This document shows, piece after piece, positions 63,418 to 64,000 of a stretch of DNA of 64,000 nucleotides. The first letter of the stretch is position 1. Each line of letters starts with the position of its first letter. The notes beneath the pieces are model-generated. The model was given only the letters and a program-made list of their open reading frames with translations. It ran no database searches and was not told the origin of the DNA. The position numbers and the translations under genes are program-made. This DNA is from Archivesica marissinica (Eukaryota; Mollusca; Bivalvia; Venerida; Vesicomyidae). The stretch is from positions 11,944,904 through 12,008,903 of the forward strand of contig CM026390.1 of NCBI GenBank assembly GCA_014843695.1. Direction: 5' to 3'.

Positions 63418-63654
63418 GTGGAAGTCGTGATAGCGCAGTGGATGCGCGTTCGCTTTAGGTGCGAAATGTCCGGAGTTCGAGCCCCGCTGGAGCCGTTACG
63501 ATTGTGCCCTTAGGCAAGGCATTTGAATTCCACGTTGCCTCTTCTCTCTCCCTCGTGGCGATGGATTCCATCAGGAATGAGGTCTCGAGAGTGATTAATA
63601 TAAGTTGAAATAACTTGTTTCGCAATCGAGCTAAAATAAATGTGTATAAACTAA
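63418..63654 (+). mobile_element. SINE-A, full length with target duplication
   Basis: A complete 237-bp copy flanked by atttatgtat (63408-63417 and 63655-63664). Box A is tagcgcagtggatgcgcg and box B is gagttcgagccccgc. The tail ends gtgtataaactaa. This copy defines the family boundaries used for the others. Confidence 0.93.
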
Positions 63655-63664
63655 ATTTATGTAT

Positions 63665-63928
63665 TTCCATCCATAAATAGCGAAGAAATAGCAAAACGGC
63701 GCCCCACATTATATATGTCAAAGTTGCATGTGGCGTACCTGTACAATCAGCTGCCTATGATCACAGTACGATTATCTATCTACCTGTAGTTTAATCCGAA
63801 ATAGAACATTTAGTGGTAGAAGTCAATAAAAGGGAGATAACACGTCTTACATTAAAAAATATTTTTGTTGCCGGTTATTACACCAACATTTTACTTCATA
63901 CACGTGTGCGTGCGTGTGTACGTGTGTG
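63665..63928. other. Spacer without genes
   Basis: No ORF or transposon end is recognised. A gtgcgtgcgtgtgt microsatellite-like stretch lies at about 63904-63930. Confidence 0.5.
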
Positions 63929-64000
63929 TTCCATTTATGTGAAACCCCTTGTACACAGGGACTGTCGTTTTCCTGGGCATGCTAAGCCGACCATAGCGGT
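63929..64000 (-). mobile_element. SINE-C copy running off the window
   Basis: It matches the tail-proximal part of 32726-32925 (ttccatttatgtgaaacccc; catgctaagccgaccatagc). The tRNA-like head would lie beyond position 64000. Confidence 0.55.

Overview
This is animal (metazoan) nuclear DNA, AT-rich and gene-poor, with exon/intron genes, tRNA-derived SINEs, fragments of non-LTR retrotransposons and many small inverted-repeat transposons. The repeat style suggests a mollusc, perhaps a bivalve, but that is an inference; no gene here fixes the species. About 60% of the window is tandem-repeat DNA in unrelated arrays: a 40/36-bp array (1-10588), a 35-bp array (12622-15098), a 25-bp array (15859-22312), a 48-bp array (29632-30190), a 37-bp array (37680-41140, cut by a 1000-N gap) and a 60/50-bp array (42141-57139, with an inverted tail to 57727). 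Two small ones (17 bp at 37350-37440; 34 bp at 61183-61523) also occur.

Host coding sequence is sparse. An unidentified gene runs on the minus strand with three exons (30309-30396, 27131-27322, 24145-24352) whose splice sites and phases fit together; its next exon is not found to the left, so its intron may contain the 25-, 35- and 40-bp arrays. A plus-strand exon (36598-36795) encodes the N-terminal half of Chibby (CBY1), the basal-body protein and beta-catenin antagonist; no further Chibby exon is seen, so the 37-bp and 60/50-bp arrays may lie in its intron. A third gene fragment on the minus strand (59238-59657) ends in a last exon of unknown function.

Mobile DNA fills most of the rest. 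I label six SINE families A to F locally. There is a dead jockey/CR1-type LINE (60658-63407), a second LINE 3' fragment (33548-34190), a degraded MULE transposase (34420-35190), and MITEs of several kinds: TTAA-flanked, TA-flanked, 6-bp-TSD, 8-bp-TSD and multi-hairpin.

The most interesting theme is that several tandem arrays seem to have been born from mobile-element sequence. The 37-bp unit is the end of a TTAA-flanked MITE. The 48-bp unit is built from the tail of SINE-A. The 34-bp unit is part of a LINE reverse-transcriptase ORF. The 17-bp unit matches DNA flanking a SINE-B copy. The 25-bp array starts exactly where a SINE-A copy is cut off, and a SINE-A copy sits at the centre of an inversion of the 60/50-bp array.
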